Positions 22,475 to 34,405 are shown, numbered from the stretch's first letter. The stretch is 64,000 nucleotides of DNA from Notolepis coatsorum (GCA_963971535.1 OZ020590.1:155294079-155358078); one strand, 5' to 3'. The notes: generated from the sequence alone by a model not told the origin. Numbers and translations are program-made.

Positions 22475-22783
22475 GAATGCCTTCTACAACAGAACTTTGT
22501 TTCCGCGTCTCTGATTGGCCAGGTCATTTCTGGTCATGTGACATGTACACCCAATCGAGGGACTGCAAGTTTCTACACTGGTTAAGCTTAGCCGCTCTTT
22601 CGAAGTTGGTTAAGGTTAGAGTTTGTCTTAGAGCATGGCGATAGAACGCCAGGTAGTTTGCAGGCTGTTAGACCCGGAAATAGGTGCAGAACTTGCTGTC
22701 CCACGATTGGCGCACATGTCACATGACCTGGCCAATCAGAGCGCAATACTCGAACGCGGAAACGAAGTTCTGTTGTAGAAGAC
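22475..22783. mobile_element. Foldback element 1
   Basis: Long imperfect inverted repeat. The left arm (22475-22560) contains CTTCTACAACAGAACTTTGT and GATTGGCCAGGTCAT; the right arm (about 22700-22783) is its complement. The centre contains the shared core TTTCGAAGTTGGTTAAGGTT found also in the foldbacks at 45.6-46.2 and 53.0-53.4 kb. There is no transposase. Confidence 0.75.
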
Positions 22784-22789
22784 ATACAC

Positions 22790-23138
22790 GCGCAGGGGGG
22801 ACGAGGACTTCGTAACCTAGTTACTTTCAAAGTAACTAAGTAATCAGTAAAGTAACTAGATTCCTTTTTAAAGGAGTAATCAGTAATCAGTAATCAGATA
22901 ATTTTTTACTAGAAAGGTATCGTGACACCCAGCCGTTAAAAAACGGTCCAATACTCATTTCATTAGTATGGATACTTTTAGAATAATAAAAAAGTATCCA
23001 CATACCGTATTTTCTACGAGTTGAGCAATGTAAACTATTTATGTTTTCAGCACTTGCAGAAAATGTAATATCTGATATTGGGCTGTCATGAGATATTTAT
23101 TTCTCTGCGGTAGCTGAACACGTAAATAGTGTACATTG
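22790..23138. other. GTAACT/AATCAGT repeats and unique DNA, no gene seen
   Basis: Short tandem AGTAATC phrases at 22810-22900, then AT-rich unique sequence. Confidence 0.4.
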
Positions 23139-23613
23139 TTTGAATTGGCGAAGAGGAAGAAGATGATGATGAAGATGAAGAAGAAGATGATGATGATGAT
23201 GATGATGATGAAGATTAAGATGAGAGAGAGACAGACGTCCCTACTGAGATGTCCCTACTGTCTCTCTACTCCCTACTGTCTACTCTCTACTGTCTCTCTA
23301 CTCCCTACTGTCTCTCTCTCCTCCCTACTGTCTCTCAATCTCCTCCCTACTGTCTTTCAATCTCCTCCCTACTGTCTCTCTCTCCTCCCTAGTGTCTCTC
23401 AATCTCCTCCCTAGTGTCTCTCTCTCTCCTCTCTACTGTCTCTCTCTCTCCTCTCTACTGTCTCTCTCCTCTCTACTGTCTCTCTCTCTCCTCTCTACTG
23501 TCTCTCTCTCCTCTCTACTGTCTCTCTCTCTCTCTCCTCTCTACTGTAAATTCAAATTCAAATTCAAATAGGCTTTATTGGCATGAAATATTAACATACG
23601 TATTGCCAAAGCA

Positions 23614-24770
23614 TCAAATTTGCTGATGACACAGTAGTGGTGGGCCTGATCTCTGCCAACGACGAAAGGGCCTACCTGGAAGAGGTAGAGAACCTGTCAC
23701 AGTGGTGTCAGGAGAACTGCCTCTCCCTGAACGTCAGCAAAACAAAAGAGATGATTGCGGACTTCAGGAGGTCGGGGGTCAAGGACTACAGCCCCCTCAG
23801 CATCGACGGGGCACCAGTTGAGAGAGTGAACAGTTTCAAGTACCTCGGAGCCCACATATCCGAGGACTTGACATGGACCACACACATTGACAGTGTTGTG
23901 AAGAAGGCACGACAACGCCTCTACTTCCTCAGGCGCCTAAGGAAGTTCCAAGTCAGTCAGAAGATCCTTAGGAACTTCTACTCATGTACAATAGAGAGCA
24001 TCCTGACCGGCAACATCACCTCCTGGTTTGGGAATAGCACTGCACAAGACCGTAGCAGACTACAAAGAGTGACACGTTCAGCCGAACGCACAATTAGAGG
24101 GGGGCTTCCCACCCTCCAGAACATTTACAACAAGCGGTGCAAGGGGAAGGCTAAGAGAATTATTAAGGACTCGAGCCACCCGAACAACTGCCTCTTTGAA
24201 CTGCTGCCGTCAGGCAAGCGATACCGGAGTCTTAAGGCGAGCACAGAAAGACTCAGAAGGAGCTTCTATCCCCAGGCCATCAGGCTGCTAAACGAACAAT
24301 AATCGCTAAACGAACAATAATCACTATGCAACAACCATCAAATGCACACAGCACACACACCCACACGCACACACTCACTCAAACAAACAACACACTGCAG
24401 CACCCACTCTCCACACTTTAGATCACACAAACACACTTACACTTTATATTTATTGATAAAGGATTTGCACTACAACTCGTACACCTACTGTGAATTATAC
24501 CTAAACTGCACCTCGTCCATTTATGCCTTGCACTATATAGTATTGTATATTAGTACACTGCACAGTATTGTATATTGTATGGTAACTACGTCTACGAACA
24601 TTGTACATATGTCTAAACTGAACACTGTGACCTCTTTTTTTACTTCTAATTTTTACTATGTTTTTATTTCATACTTATCTTGTCATGCACAGTCTCTGGA
24701 GCGCAACAGTAAGAAGCATTTTGTACAAAAGTATTCTGTACTTCTGTATGACAACTATTAAAGAAACTTG
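23614..24770 (+). mobile_element. LINE-B, 5'-truncated CR1/L2-type LINE
   Basis: The element starts inside ORF2 at the RT catalytic box, continues to the ORF stop, and carries a 3' UTR of about 470 bp ending TATTAAAGAAACTTG. A direct repeat AAAGCA flanks it (23608-23613 and 24771-24776), fitting a target duplication. The same 3' UTR occurs on the minus strand at 63075-63330. Confidence 0.85.
23616..24302 (+). CDS. LINE-B ORF2, C-terminal part (RT from the FADD box onward)
   Basis: 228 codons without a stop, starting at KFADDTVVVGLI, the RT motif C (FADD). Following blocks are WCQENCLSLNVSKTKEM (motif D), FKYLGAHISEDLTW (motif E/thumb), then RLYFLRRLRKF and ending LFELLPSGKRYRS and SFYPQAIRLLNEQ, as in CR1/L2-type fish LINEs. 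The endonuclease and most of the RT are missing because of 5' truncation. The surviving frame is undamaged, so insertion is fairly recent. It cannot produce an active protein. Confidence 0.85.
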   Translation, partial: KFADDTVVVGLISANDERAYLEEVENLSQWCQENCLSLNVSKTKEMIADFRRSGVKDYSPLSIDGAPVERVNSFKYLGAHISEDLTWTTHIDSVVKKARQRLYFLRRLRKFQVSQKILRNFYSCTIESILTGNITSWFGNSTAQDRSRLQRVTRSAERTIRGGLPTLQNIYNKRCKGKAKRIIKDSSHPNNCLFELLPSGKRYRSLKASTERLRRSFYPQAIRLLNEQ

Positions 24771-25471
24771 AAAGCAAGTTCAACATACAAACAATAACAT
24801 ATATATTAAGCAATAAAATATCATAATATTAGTGATAACTAATTAGTGTCTCTCTCTCTCCTCCCTACTGTGTTTCTCTCTCTCCTCTCTCTCTCCTCCC
24901 TAGTGTCTCTCTCTCTCCTCCCTAGTGTGTTTCTCTCTCTCCTCTCTCTCTCCTCCCTAGTGTGTTTCTCTCTCTCCTCTCTCTCTCCTCCCTAGTGTCT
25001 CTCTCTCTCCTCCCTCCTAGTGTCTCTCTCTCTCCTCCCTAGTGTGTTTCTCTCTCTCCTCTCTCTCTCCTCCCTAGTGTCTCTCTCTCTCCTCCCTCCT
25101 AGTGTCTCTCTCTCTCCTCCCTAGTGTGTTTCTCTCTCTCCTCTCTCTCTCCTCCCTAGTGTCTCTCTCTCTCCTCCCTCCTAGTGTCTCTCTCTCTCCT
25201 CCCTACTGTGTTTCTCTCTCTCCTCTCTCTCTCCTCCCTAGTGTCTCTCTCTCTCCTCCCTCCTAGTGTCTCTCTCTCCTCCCTAGTGTCTCTCTCTCCT
25301 CTCTAGTGTCTCTCTCTCCTCCCTAGTGTCTCTCTCTCCTCCCTACTGTCTCTCTCTCTCCTCCCTAGTGTCTCTCTCTCTCCTCCCTAGTGTCTCTCTC
25401 TCCTCCCTAGTGTCTCTCTCTCTCCTCCCTAGTGTCTCTCTCTCCTCCCTAGTGTCTCTCTCTCCTCCCTA

Positions 25472-25505
<34 letters not shown>

Positions 25506-26300
25506 CCTAGTCTCTCTCTCTCCTCCCTAGTGTCTCTCTCTCTCCTCTCTAGTGTCTCTCTCTCCTCCCTACTGTCTCTCTCTCTCCTCCCTAGTCTCTC
25601 TCTCTCCTCCTAGTCTCTCTCTCTCCTCTCTAGTGTCTCTCTCTCTCCTCCCTAGTCTCTCTCTCTCCTCCCTAGTCTCTCTCTCTCCTCTCTAGTGTCT
25701 CTCTCTCCTCCCTACTGTCTCTCTCTCCTCCCTAGTGTCTCTCTCTCTCCTCCCTAGTGTCTCTCTCTCTCCTCCCTAGTGTCTCTCTCTCTCCTCCCTA
25801 GTGTCTCTCTCTCCTCCCTAGTCTCTCTCTCTCTCTCCTCCCTAGTGTCTCTCTCTCTCCTCCTAGTGTCTCTCTCTCCTCCCTAGTGTCTCTCTCTCCT
25901 CCCTAGTGTCTCTCTCTCTCCTCCCTAGTGTCTCTCTCTCCTCCCTAGTGTCTCTCTCTCCTCCCTAGTGTCTCTCTCTCCTCCCTAGTGTCTCTCTCTC
26001 CTCCCTACGTGTCTCTCTCTCTCCTCCCTAGTGTCTCTCTCTCCTCCCCTAGTGTCTCTCTCTCCTCTCCTAGTGTCTCTCTCTCCTCCCTAGGTCTCTC
26101 TCTCTCCTCCCTAGGTCTCTCTCTCTCTCTCCTCCCTAGTGTCTCTCTCTCCTCCCTAGTGTCTCTCTCTCTCCTCCCTAGTCTCTCTCTCTCCTCCCTA
26201 GGTGTCTCTCTCTCCTCCCTAGTCTCTCTCTCTCCTCTCTAGTGTCTCTCTCTCCTCCCTAGTGTCTCTCTCTCTCCTCCCTAGGTGTCTCTCTCTATCC

Positions 26301-26500
26301 NNNNNNNNNNNNNNNNNNNNNNNNNNNNNNNNNNNNNNNNNNNNNNNNNNNNNNNNNNNNNNNNNNNNNNNNNNNNNNNNNNNNNNNNNNNNNNNNNNNN
26401 NNNNNNNNNNNNNNNNNNNNNNNNNNNNNNNNNNNNNNNNNNNNNNNNNNNNNNNNNNNNNNNNNNNNNNNNNNNNNNNNNNNNNNNNNNNNNNNNNNNN
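26301..26500. other. Assembly gap (200 N)
   Basis: Exactly 200 undetermined bases at the end of the CT-rich array. The true length is unknown, and a host exon or the rest of the array may be missing here. Confidence 1.
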
Positions 26501-26608
26501 AGGTTAACCCTTTCGCTACCACACTGCAGAAGGTTTAACCCTTCCACTACCGCACTACAGACGGTAAAGGGTTAACCTGCTGTAGTGTGGTAGTGAAAGG
26601 GTTAAGTG
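26501..26608. repeat. GGTTAACCCTTTC-type satellite, inverted units
   Basis: Two to three units of about 30 bp (GGTTAACCCTTTCGCTACCA, CACTGCAGAA) followed by an inverted unit (GTGTGGTAGTGAAAGGGTTA). Related arrays lie at 37.1 and 41.6 kb. Confidence 0.8.
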
Positions 26609-26926
26609 GGGGGGTCTGCAGGAGATTTTGAGCGCCAGGGCACTTGTATTCTGGTGTACCTTTATACACCAAGTTGTGCCTTTTTCTGCAACAATTTATA
26701 GTGGAAAGGTCTTTATTCATGTAAAAGAAAAAAGACAGATACCTGCTGACACAAATATAATGGAATATAATGCGGTATAAAAAAGACAGATACCTGCTGA
26801 CACAAATAAATGGAATATAATGCGGTATGGCTCCCAGGCATTCTTGTTTACCTTTATTTACCCAGGGTAGGTTCGCTGAGCACGGATGCTCTTTTTCAGC
26901 TATGCCCTGCTTCACATTCATGCCTC
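26609..26926. other. AT-rich DNA with a two-copy 47-bp repeat, no gene
   Basis: AAAAGACAGATACCTGCTGA...ATGCGGTAT is present twice at about 26730-26826. The minus-strand ORF (26547-26939) covers this repeat and has no recognisable domain. Confidence 0.5.
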
Positions 26927-27128
26927 TTTTCCACTGCATGGTACCTACTCGACTCTACCCTACTCTACTCTACTCGCTTTAGGTACCTGGTACTTCGTTC
27001 CTTTCCCACTGCAGGTAGTACTCCGTTTGTCTCCGTGTGGGAGGCGGGGCCGCTGGCGTACAGCATGAGAGCTCCATGAGCATAGCTATGTCCGTGAGGG
27101 CTTGGAGCAAGCCAGAGTAAACACAGTT

Positions 27129-27159
<31 letters not shown>

Positions 27160-27793
27160 CAACATTAACCAGACTCTCGTTGTGTCTATTCTGCTAACGT
27201 TACCTCTCGTGTCTATTCTACAAGCTTTAACGTTACCTCTCGTTGTGTCTATTCTACAAGCTTTAACGTTACCTCTCGTGTCTATCTGCTAACGTTAACG
27301 TTAGAATAACCGGTTTAAAATGGATGATGATTACCTCATGTTGTGTCTATTCTACTAGCATTAACGTTACTAGTACAAACAATCAATAGCGAGTTATATT
27401 GATCACGCTATGTACGCTAGCCATGGTAAAACGCAATCACATTAGCACTTAAGCTAACAACAAGCTTAACAAATCAGCAATCTTTTTGTGAGACTAAACT
27501 CTCCGCTCTTGGTGGTAAATTGTGTTGATGGTGGTTTTGTTTCATCAGTAAATGAGGCAGAATACACAGTGAATGTATCCTTTTTTGTTTATTGCACTTA
27601 TTCCTGCTGCAAACAAATAATGAAATCCTACGCGAGGCTAAATAAAGATGGCGGTGTTGTGTTTTGTGCAGACGCTCCAACGTGTGACGCTTCTCTCTTC
27701 TGACCAATCAGTTGTCTGCAGTGTTTCACGTCACTTTTCCGAGTAGAGTAGAGTAGAGTCGAGTAGGTACCATGCAGTGGAAAAGGGGCATCA
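26927..27793. mobile_element. TIR DNA transposon, non-autonomous (about 0.87 kb)
   Basis: Long terminal inverted repeats of about 45 bp: CTTTTCCACTGCATGGTACC at the left and its complement at the right, each continuing into CTACTCGACTCTAC/GTAGAGTCGAGTAG. The interior (about 27100-27720) is shared with 6890-7440. It includes AATAAAGATGGCGG and TCTGACCAATCAG motifs and an ORF fragment of about 70 residues with no known domain. Family not assigned. Confidence 0.75.
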
Positions 27794-27799
27794 CACAGT

Positions 27800-28050
27800 T
27801 CCATTCACACCTGGGAGCTGCCCAGTACAACCACAGTCTGACACTGTTGGCCACTGAGCAACTCCACTGGAGCAGGTGGGGGTTAAGTGCCTTGCTCAAG
27901 GACACTTCAGCGGTTGGTGTTAAGGGTGTATGGGAGAGAGTTATTCATTCACTTCCGGCCCGGATTTGTCCTGCCGGTCCGGGGGATCGAACCGGCGACC
28001 TTCCGGTCACAAACCCGCTTCTCTAACCCTTAGGCCACCGCTGCCCCCAA
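27800..28050 (-). mobile_element. tRNA-derived SINE, second subfamily
   Basis: On the minus strand: head GGCCTAAGGGTTAGAGAAGC (A-box-like), B box GGTTCGATCCCC, and a body sharing CTTGCTCAAGGACACTT with SINE-A. The tail differs from SINE-A, so this is a related family. Confidence 0.75.
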
Positions 28051-28196
28051 ATATGTATTCTCCCGTATTGCATCTGCACATTCAAAACATATCAGAATCA
28101 TGTACATATCAACAGCAAATCTCGACACTCAAAAGGTTAGGCTACTCTTACAGTTACTGAAGACAAATTCACCTCTTCTCAATATTAACGGGGACA

Positions 28197-28198
<2 letters not shown>

Positions 28199-28235
<37 letters not shown>
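28199..28235. repeat. Poly(C) tract
   Basis: 37 consecutive C residues. Confidence 0.98.
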
Positions 28236-28240
<5 letters not shown>

Positions 28241-28284
28241 CTACGTCTATGACTGGCTTAAGCCACAAAACAAACACTGGGAAG

Positions 28285-28520
28285 TAGGATGTCCGATATT
28301 ATCGTCAACCGATATTATCGGCCGATATTGGCATTCAAATGTAATATCGGAAATGTTTTATTGTTTTTTATTATTTATTGTGAAAAGTATGCATAATGTT
28401 GTGTTTTTGGGGGGGAAACCCTGCATATATCGGTATCGGTTGATATCGGTATCGGAAATTAAGAGTTGGACAATATCGGTATATCGGATATCGGTAAAAA
28501 GCCAATATCGAGCATCCCTA
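28285..28520. mobile_element. hAT-type MITE 2, second copy (236 bp)
   Basis: Inverted relative to the copy at 17911-18304. Ends TAGGATGTCCGATATTATCG and ...ATATCGAGCATCCCTA, with a perfect 8-bp target duplication CTGGGAAG at 28277-28284 and 28521-28528. It is internally shorter than the first copy. Confidence 0.92.
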
Positions 28521-28642
28521 CTGGGAAGGCGTATCCTCTCATAGACCTAACTATACGCTGTAGTTCCTCAGACACATGTTTTTTTATTTTTTCAACTTTT
28601 CAACAACCAACAAACAACATCAACACCAACAGTAACAACAAC

Positions 28643-28764
<122 letters not shown>

Positions 28765-28896
28765 CAAAACAATAAGAAATAAGAAATACAGATATAAACT
28801 TAACTAATAAATACAAATACAAAATACAAATATACCAAATAAAAATTAAAACAAAAACACCACAAACACAAAGACATTAGACATTAGACGACAGAC

Positions 28897-28897
<1 letters not shown>

Positions 28898-28927
<30 letters not shown>

Positions 28928-28936
28928 ACCCCCCAA
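28898..28936. repeat. Poly(C) tract
   Basis: Near-pure C run, interrupted once by A. Confidence 0.9.
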
Positions 28937-29029
28937 GACCACCGGATCCTCCAGGACCAACACCACCCCCCCACTCCGCCGCTACATTGAGCTTTTGACC
29001 AACTCAGCTGCCGTAGTCTCCCCGACACA

Positions 29030-29478
29030 TCTTTTTTTTGCCACTGTTTTCTCCTCCATTTAATTTTTTTTCTCCCATCCCAATTTACCTCTTGTGCCAA
29101 TTCTCCCCTCCCCTGTCTTGATCGTTGCTCGCATGTGCCCCCCACTGGCCTGTCGTAGGGAGGATAGAAGCCTTGCATCACATGTCCCCTCCGATACATG
29201 TGGATGCAGCCAGTCACATCTTTTCACCTGCCAGCGCGGACTCTCATTGGGCGAGGTGTAACGTGTGGGAGGCTCACACTACCCCCGCCATTTTCCTGTC
29301 TCTGCTGTGCAGGCGCCCCGACCGACCTGTAGGAGTCGCTGTTTACAACGACCAGATTACCACCCATCGACTCCCCTCCCGCTAACTCTGCCAATTGAGT
29401 CAGTATGACGGCCGGCCCAGCCGGAGGCAACGCTGACAGCCGGATTCGATACCGCAATGTCCGCTGCGCCACCTCTCA
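29030..29478 (-). mobile_element. SINE-B copy 1 (tRNA-derived, about 450 bp)
   Basis: On the minus strand the head is tRNA-like (GGCGCAGCGGACATTGCGGT, then GGTATCGAATCCGGC). The body includes TACAGGTCGGTCGGGGCGCC and GGGGACATGTGATGCAAGGC, and the element ends in an A-rich tail (AAAAAAAGATG, + strand about 29030). Other copies lie at 30705, 41835/43523, 48932 and 61888. Confidence 0.8.
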
Positions 29479-29889
29479 TCTTAACAAAACAGTTTTTTTT
29501 TTAAAAGCCGGAGTACAGATTTGACACATTTCTGTAGCTCGAAAGCGTCCCATCAGGCCGCGCATCGTGCTTCTCAGGATGTCCTCTGGAGTTCCAAGGG
29601 CCTCGCGGGACCCGACGCCGCGTCTGCCAAGGAAAACAGAAAAACACTCGAGTGAGTTCATCTGCATTCTGGTAGCGGGGAGCGGCTCTCACACTCCTTT
29701 TCTTAAGAAACTCCAGTGGGGCTTCTTGTGACGGTTTACGCCTCCCCCGCTGAACTTGGCCACGCGCCAAAAATGTCAAAGAGGGATAAACTGCAACGGG
29801 GGTCCTGATAAAATATTTACAGAGACTTTCGGTTCTTTCTCTTTTAGTGTGCTCACTCAGCATATTTTTGGCTTACCGGCTCCTTTGGT

Positions 29890-29890
<1 letters not shown>
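29479..29890. other. Unique sequence, no gene seen
   Basis: Balanced base composition but no recognisable exon; the minus-strand 120-residue frame (29501-29863) has no known domain. Confidence 0.4.
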
Positions 29891-30670
<780 letters not shown>

Positions 30671-30704
30671 GTTTCTCTATCCCTATCTTTCCCTTATCGT
30701 TGCA

Positions 30705-31076
30705 CTGCCCCCTACTGTTGGACCGGGGAGGGTGTAGAGTGTAGACTGTCCCAGATGCCTCATCCTCCACATACATATGGAGTCGCCAGCCACTTCTTTT
30801 CACCTGACAGCGAGGAGATTCACTGGGAGAATGTAACACATGGAGGTTCATGCTATCTCCCCCAGATCCCCTCCCTGCTGGCCGGGCGGGCGCCCACGAC
30901 CGATCAGTACGAGTCGATATTGCAACGACCAGGACTCATAAAATACCCACCGGCTTCCCACCCGCGAACACTGCCAATTGACTGACCAAGCCGGAGGTAC
31001 CGCTGACGGGCGGGAATCGAACCTGAGTCTCTGCGGTGGTAGGCGAGTGCTTAGAGACCACTACACTACCCAGCCG
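30705..31076 (-). mobile_element. SINE-B-like copy 2, divergent
   Basis: Shares with SINE-B the order head (GGGCGGCTGGGTAGTGTAGT on the minus strand), B-box-like GGTTCGATTCCC, a CTCGTACTGATCGGTCG-like block and the ACATGTGTTAC/GATGCAAG-like 3' region, but at lower identity. Confidence 0.65.
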
Positions 31077-32236
31077 CCCCGGCAAACGCTCTTCTATATA
31101 TTAAAAGTCACACAACAGCTCTACCATCAGAGGAAACCACTCAGCAAGAGGCAACGCTACACTCGTCGTGTCCGGGAAAACATCGTACCGTGACCTCAAA
31201 ACAACTCGGGACGGAACAGACGGGCAGGCGGGCAGGTGTGCTAATCAACAACAACAATAACAACAACCACAACAAACACATTTCAGGAGAAGGGAGCAGC
31301 GCTTCCCGGTGGTGCCTACCTGTGGCTCTACCACCTGCCTGCCCAGTCTCTCGTTGGTGACCATGTACGGCCTCCGGGCGAGCGATGGCTTGCGGCCTGA
31401 CAAGGTCCCCGCTGCTGCTGCTGCTGCTGCTAGCGCCTTTAGTCGCTAGCGAAAGCAAACAGGCCTCGCTTTAGTGTTTATTATTATACCTGAGCAGAGC
31501 AGACGGTGGGAAAGTGGGACGGGGTGGTCCACTTCAAACAAACTCACAGCTCTGCTGCACACACAAACAAATGCCGCGCCGCGCACTTACACAAGCACGC
31601 GCGCACACACACACACAGACAGACGCACACACAAACATACGGCCTTCATTTCCTGCTGACTCATAGTTTCAGTGCACCTGACGGACATCATGGGCTATGC
31701 TTCTCTGAGCTCAAACCAACACAGTGGATCAACTGTACCTTTTCCCGCTGCTGCGTTCCTGCGTGAACAAAAAACAATATCGAGTTACTAGAACTCTTTT
31801 TTTTTTAAGTTACAGCAAACAAAAGTCAGATAACCGCAGTTTGTGTATGTATCGGAAGTGTAACAGTATCGCTTTACTTGTTTAGGAGGTGTTGGTTAAG
31901 TGCCTATAGGAACTAATGGGGGGGACTAGAAAGGTGCGCTCGGCAGAGCGCAAATCTCCACCAGGAGGCATTTATTTTCTAGTTGCCTACACGTGGGGCA
32001 GGGCTTAAGTGTAGTGTAGTGGGCAAATGAAAGCAGATCTCCTCGCATTTTTCCTAGTACACTATGACTATTACACTAGCACACTAGTGCACCTTTGCAC
32101 ACTATTACACACTATGGCACTATTACATTATTACACACTAATACACGATTACACTATTACACACTGGTACACTATTAGACTGTTACACATACTATTACAA
32201 ACTATTACAACTAACTGCTCCCAATGAGCGGATTTG
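31077..32236. other. Mostly unique DNA; possible minus-strand exon, weak
   Basis: At 31330-31440 the minus strand has a CAG run followed by a GC-rich open stretch (RPYMVTNERLGRQVVEPQ in one frame) that ends at CCACAG-GTAGGC, a good splice donor. All frames lack a clean upstream ATG and I recognise no protein. CA-rich repeats lie at 31590-31640 and short ACTATTACAC repeats at 32060-32210. Confidence 0.25.
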
Positions 32237-32320
32237 TGTGTGAGTGAATGGGTGAAGGTGAGGCGAAAGTTCTAAAGCGCTTTGGATAAAAGCTGTTATA
32301 TAAATGCAGTCCATTTACCT
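32237..32320 (+). mobile_element. SINE-A tail fragment
   Basis: Ends TTCTAAAGCGCTTTGGATAA...TATAAATGCAGTCCATTTACC, matching the 3' tail of SINE-A in the forward orientation; the head is missing. Confidence 0.75.
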
Positions 32321-32454
32321 TTCGACCATTTGGTCGACAGTGGATTTCAGTGTCAGATGGTTGTATCTAATATGTCTAGTTCTATGTGTCAGCGGGAAGA
32401 GGAGTATAGAAGACATTCTGGGAGGATTTCCCTGAAGGATTTCTCAAGCAGTAA

Positions 32455-33180
32455 CTGAGGGTTAACTCATTCACTGCCAACGACGAGTATACTCATTATC
32501 GGGCGGCAATCGTTGAACGCCAACAACGAGTATACTCGTTATTTGATTGTTATTTCTTTTATTCGATATTTCTATTCATTACAGGCACACAGACTCGGGG
32601 TTAACATGGGGAATCAGCCTGATAATGTAAAAGTGCAATACCGGCCGCATCACGCTAGACGGCGGTATTGAGCACCCTTTATACCCTTGTATCTTTCTCT
32701 GTGGGACGGCAAAACATCTCGGGTTTCATGTTTCCTTGTCGGGCGAGGGCAGCCGGTCTGCCGGTTCCATCGAAGCGCGTCAAATAACCCCGATCCATAT
32801 GTTGTGGTGGATTATGCCGTGGGCCAAATGGACATTGGATATACCAGATGGCGATCAAACTATTGGAATATTACTTTTGGAATACTCCCGATCACAGGTA
32901 AGAATGATCTGACGTAAATTTTAGCTTGATCCTGCAATGCTTTTACACCGATCGGGCTGATAAGCGTTTTTAGTGTTCAATGCGAATGCCGTTACTGACA
33001 ATCAAATAATCAGAAACGACCCCCCCCCCCTTTCATACATTCATGATGGAACATAATAGCTATGATATAGATTTGATTTCGGTATAATAGCGTATACAGG
33101 CAAGAAATGGCAACGTCTATAGTGGAATCGACGTATAGGGCTTTAACTCAGGATTTCATGAATTACCCTAGACCGCTCTA
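32455..33180 (+). other. Possible DNA transposon remnant with a short ORF and splice-donor-like end
   Basis: Begins with TTAACTCATTCACTGCCAAC and two AACGACGAGTATACTC units, a style of terminus seen in TTAA-target elements. A 76-residue frame (ending 32917) reads VCRFHRSASNNPDPYVVVDY and crosses ATCACAG-GTAAGAATG, a strong splice-donor match at 32897. The protein is not recognised. Confidence 0.3.
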
Positions 33181-33210
33181 AAACCATACTTATATTCACC
33201 ACGGTATAAC

Positions 33211-33295
33211 ACGGGAACGTATGGATGGAAAAATGTATTCTTTCTCACATAATATGTATATCACATATAATATTTTTCCATCCATACGTTCCCGT
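33211..33295. repeat. Perfect 23-bp inverted repeat with 39-bp spacer
   Basis: Arms 33211-33233 (ACGGGAACGTATGGATGGAA, plus AAA) and 33273-33295 are exact complements. The spacer is AT-rich and itself partly palindromic (ACATAATATGT). Confidence 0.95.
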
Positions 33296-33714
33296 TCAAT
33301 ATTATTGAACGATAGATAGTCGATGTCAAATGGGCCATAGTATTGCATCCATAGCTATAATATAGAATATAGTTATAGCTCTACAAACAAGGTGACTCAG
33401 TCCTATATTTTAAAGCGTGGCAATGCGACCACAGGGCCATGGCTAATCCCCGGCGCTGAATGAGATAATGAATACTTTAATTTAACATAATTCCTCAATA
33501 GTTCCTAGGTACTTAAAGGACCAGAGGGTGTGGGTTCCACGTCATTCTCACCTTGATAAAAAGAAGATCAAGGTGCCCTTCTTTTTTCATAATCTTTTAC
33601 CGTTACTGAACAATACAGGAGAAAAAAATTTACATAAATCCTGCTGATTCACCACTGCCACTGGCTTCCATTGTATCTGGAAATGTGTCTTAAACACAAA
33701 CCCCATGAAATTCA
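33296..33714. other. Unique DNA, no gene; small hairpin at 33549-33575
   Basis: CACCTTGAT and ATCAAGGTG form a 9-bp stem with a 9-base loop. Otherwise AT-rich with no recognised feature. Confidence 0.5.
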
Positions 33715-33835
33715 CATCCGACTAAAATGCCAGGCTAACATCTGACTAAAATGCCAGGCTAACATCTGACTAAAATGCCAGGTTTAGTGAGAGGGTTAAC
33801 CCTTTGGTAGTGTGTTAGTGAACGGGTTCATCATT
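33715..33835. repeat. 24-bp tandem repeat (about 3 copies) and a GGTTAACCC-type unit
   Basis: AACATCTGACTAAAATGCCA-type units, followed by GAGGGTTAACCCTTTGGTAG, related to the satellite at 26.5, 37.1 and 41.6 kb. Confidence 0.75.
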
Positions 33836-33929
33836 ATAAGTGTGCTCCCTACAGTCAAGTCTGACTAGGACTCTACTCGAGTGTGTATGTGAGCTTAAAA
33901 AATAACAAGAAAAAGTACTACTTTAAAAG

Positions 33930-33976
33930 CTCTCTCTCTGCATCTCTGTTTGTCTCTCTCTTTCTGTCTGTCTGTG

Positions 33977-34036
<60 letters not shown>

Positions 34037-34099
34037 TCTCCCTCTCTGTGTCTCTCTCTCTGTTTGTCTCCCTGTCTCTCTGTTTTTCTCTCTTTGTCC

Positions 34100-34135
<36 letters not shown>

Positions 34136-34405
34136 CTGTCTCCCTCCCCTCTCTCTCTCTCTCTCTCTCTCTCTCGCTCTCTCTCTGTTTCTCTCTCTCT
34201 TTCTCTTTCTCTCTCTCTCTCTCTCTGTATCTGTCTCCCTCCCCCCTATCTCTCCCTCTCTCTCTCTGTATCTGTCTCCCTCCCTCTCTCTCTCTCCCTC
34301 TCTTTGTTTATGTGTGTGTGTTTCTCTCTCTGTTTGTCTCTCTTTCTCTCTGTCTCTCTGTTTTTCTCTCTTTGTCCCTATCTCTCTCCCTCCCTCCCTC
34401 CCCAT
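33930..34405. repeat. (GT)n and CT-rich simple repeats
   Basis: (TG)n at about 33974-34034 within CTCTGT- and TCCCTC-rich DNA; long Ser/Leu- and Cys/Val-rich ORFs here are repeat artefacts. The stretch 34406-34858 is mostly non-repetitive with a C run at 34647-34664 and no exon seen. Confidence 0.93.

Larger units (their letters stand above)
23546..24840 (-). mobile_element. LINE-C 3' end (host fragment, split by LINE-B)
   Basis: Left part 23546-23613 starts with an (AAATTC)n tail and continues AATAGGCTTTATTGGCATGA; right part 24777-24840 continues AGTTCAACATACAAACAATA. Together they look like the minus-strand 3' end of a LINE that landed in the CT array and was later hit by LINE-B. Confidence 0.55.
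23154..26300. repeat. GAA/GAT tract and long CT-rich minisatellite, interrupted by LINEs
   Basis: After a GAA/GAT tract (23154-23222) the + strand becomes an almost pure pyrimidine array of units like (CT)n-CCTCCCTAGTGT, about 18-24 bp each, at 23240-23545 and again at 24840-26300, where it runs into the assembly gap. The interruption at 23546-24840 is a LINE nested in another LINE end. Serine/leucine-rich ORFs here are translations of the repeat. Confidence 0.9.

Noticed and set aside
31141-31458. Minus-strand 105-residue frame with poly-serine
   Set aside because: No ATG start, CAG-repeat origin, no recognised domain; only the splice-donor-like end is kept as a remark.
32687-32917. Possible exon with a strong GTAAGA donor
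   Set aside because: The protein is unrecognised and the context looks like a decayed transposon; kept only as a low-confidence region.
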